From assembly GCA_016784195.1 (NCBI GenBank), contig JADHVE010000022.1:1-17933 (forward strand): a stretch of DNA of 17,933 bases, in the 5' to 3' direction. Below the pieces are notes generated by a model that saw nothing but the letters and a program-made list of their open reading frames with translations, was not told where the DNA came from and did no database searches. Position 1 is the first letter of the stretch, and each line of letters begins with the position of its first letter. This document shows positions 16,599 to 17,933 of this stretch, piece by piece. Both the position numbers and the translations under genes were made by a program. Origin of the DNA: Candidatus Woesearchaeota archaeon (GTDB taxonomy: Archaea; Nanobdellota; Nanobdellia; Woesearchaeales; GW2011-AR4).

Positions 16599-17933
16599 TT
16601 ATAATTTATTTTGTCCATTTGCCTTTCTGATATTACAGAAACTTATGAATATCGTCGCTGCTAAAATACTGACAATAAAAGTACCATAAAATACGGTTAA
16701 TCCAACCTTAAACAAGTAAGGGTCGTAGATAAAATTAATATAACTTGTCCCCTTTGGAATTGCAATAGCCTTAAAGTTTTTATTAGCCCTGTAAACAGGA
16801 ACCTCTTCTTTGTTAACATAGGCATGCCAGCCCTTATCATATCCATCAGCCCAGTAAAGGATGCCATCCGTGTTCGCAGAAATCCGTATATCGCAGGAAT
16901 CATACTCATATCTCTCAATAGAGTATTCAAACTCCCTTTCTCCATTTATACCAGAAACACTTCCTGCTTTACTAAAATTGGTATAAGACAAGAACTGGTC
17001 TTTATTATACTTTTCTTTAGAAATCCCTAACCCACGCAAAGAAGGCCTAGGCTTTTCGTCTACTATAATAGTCGCATCTTTCAACAATTTTACTGCTTTT
17101 GTAGAACCCAACTGATTTAAAAAATCAGAAATTTCATTTTCCTTAACCTGGATAAACTCTTTTTTAAATTGAAATACGGGCTTATCTACAGCAAACATTT
17201 CAACTAAAGCCGGGAACGGGATATCTGAATGAATAAGGTCAAAATATTGTCTGGGTAATAAAAAGCTACTCCACCGTTTACTATTCAAGGCAGCTTCAAA
17301 CTCAGAAGAATAATCTTTATTTTTATATGGTATTACCTCGGGTTTATCAGTAACGAGCACTTTGATCCAGTTAAAGTAGACACCTGCAGTGCCCGTAGAC
17401 TTAATACTACATGTCAATCGTAAATGCCTAACATAGTCACCAATAAACTTGGACAGCTCAAGGCATTCCCAGTCACCACTATTTCCATAGGATTTAGAAA
17501 CTTCTGCTCCTGTTCCATCGTGCATTTTTACTTGTATAGCATCAGGAGTTTTATTCTGGCTCTTTACCATCACAAATACTCTGACGTAGTAACCTCTGAG
17601 TTTATCTAACTGTTTGTCTTGATATTTTACCCTTAAGGTGGAGTTACCGCGAGAGGATGGTATTAACAGCGCTGAAGTTTCTCTATCATTAATTCCGTCA
17701 GCACAAATATACTTTTCAACTGAACCACCTGACCCGTCTTGCCTATATTCAAGTCTTTCAGGATGGAAAAGATGGCTCTTTGTGATTACAGGAGATAAGA
17801 TAAATGGTTGGCGATATATTAGAGACATATACCTGGTGGAGTAATTGTTATAAAAAGTATCTGAATACTTTGGATATATTGATCTTTTTTGAGGAGGAGA
17901 AGGCTCCTGAGAGATAGTCTTGATATTGTGAAT
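16599..17933 (-). CDS. YfhO-like membrane protein, C-terminal part (N-terminus outside window)
   Basis: The frame stays open past the ATG at 17826-17828 to the right edge, adding 35 codons whose sequence (YPKYSDTFYNNYSTRY) reads as natural protein; 444 residues are visible. Numbered from that ATG, residues ~45-160 form a strand-rich, carbohydrate-binding-like region (YVRVFVMVKS, AIQVKMHDG, GDWECLELS, GVYFNWIKVLV). Residues ~165-300 are a further soluble region. Residues 321-373 form the YfhO-like terminal module (DGILYWADGY, GWHAYVN, NFKAIAIPKG, YINFIYDP), and the last membrane helix is at ~375-397. The polytopic N-terminal half must lie outside the window. By analogy it passes a lipid-linked sugar to a surface acceptor. 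It is the first visible gene of the minus-strand set. Confidence 0.8.
   Translation of the reverse strand: MHNIKTISQEPSPPQKRSIYPKYSDTFYNNYSTRYMSLIYRQPFILSPVITKSHLFHPERLEYRQDGSGGSVEKYICADGINDRETSALLIPSSRGNSTLRVKYQDKQLDKLRGYYVRVFVMVKSQNKTPDAIQVKMHDGTGAEVSKSYGNSGDWECLELSKFIGDYVRHLRLTCSIKSTGTAGVYFNWIKVLVTDKPEVIPYKNKDYSSEFEAALNSKRWSSFLLPRQYFDLIHSDIPFPALVEMFAVDKPVFQFKKEFIQVKENEISDFLNQLGSTKAVKLLKDATIIVDEKPRPSLRGLGISKEKYNKDQFLSYTNFSKAGSVSGINGEREFEYSIERYEYDSCDIRISANTDGILYWADGYDKGWHAYVNKEEVPVYRANKNFKAIAIPKGTSYINFIYDPYLFKVGLTVFYGTFIVSILAATIFISFCNIRKANGQNKL

Overview
This AT-rich window (roughly one third G+C by eye) reads as part of a bacterial cell-surface glycan or glycolipid locus. It holds 12 credible protein-coding genes, two of them cut by the window edges. 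I see no RNA genes, CRISPR array, transposase or phage genes. The mix of many cobalamin-type radical SAM enzymes, very large YfhO-like membrane proteins and a DPM/GtrB-type glycosyltransferase is common in anammox planctomycetes (Brocadiales, e.g. Scalindua-like), in Deltaproteobacteria-type lineages and in candidate phyla. I lean weakly to a Brocadiales-like planctomycete; the sequence alone cannot settle this.

Layout. On the plus strand, 1-1317 is the 3' part of a polytopic membrane protein whose reading frame enters from the left edge. A YfhO-like membrane protein (1445-3934) follows; its first codons carry a 60-bp tandem duplication. Next comes a short-chain dehydrogenase (4014-4787) overlapping a B12-binding-type radical SAM enzyme (4784-6217) by 4 bp. 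After a 245-bp gap there is a second, very large YfhO-like protein (6463-9618) with an inserted beta-sandwich-like region. It overlaps a SPASM-type radical SAM protein (9596-10759). Then come a polyprenyl-phosphate glycosyltransferase (10805-11830), a radical SAM enzyme (11793-13091), an extended SDR (13088-13936) and another radical SAM enzyme (13970-15361). From 10805 to 15361 the genes overlap or lie close together and look like one operon.

On the minus strand, converging on the plus-strand cluster with a 43-bp gap at 15362-15404, is a second set. In transcription order these are the C-terminal part of a third YfhO-like protein (16599-17933, frame open to the right edge), then two small proteins (15989-16513 and 15405-15917). 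Both small proteins have three membrane segments followed by a winged-helix-like tail, and they look like diverged tandem paralogues.

How the genes may work together (inference). The glycosyltransferase resembles CsbB/GtrB enzymes that load a sugar onto undecaprenyl phosphate. YfhO-family proteins are the extracytoplasmic partners that pass such sugars to a surface acceptor, as in the Bacillus CsbB-YfhO system. One donor-making enzyme with three YfhO-like proteins suggests several acceptors or linkages served by one lipid-linked sugar. The radical SAM enzymes and SDRs, tied together by 4-bp gene overlaps, probably modify the sugar or lipid. No flippase of the GtcA/GtrA type is recognisable in the window. 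The least explained elements are the tandem membrane winged-helix pair and the SDR-radical SAM pairings.
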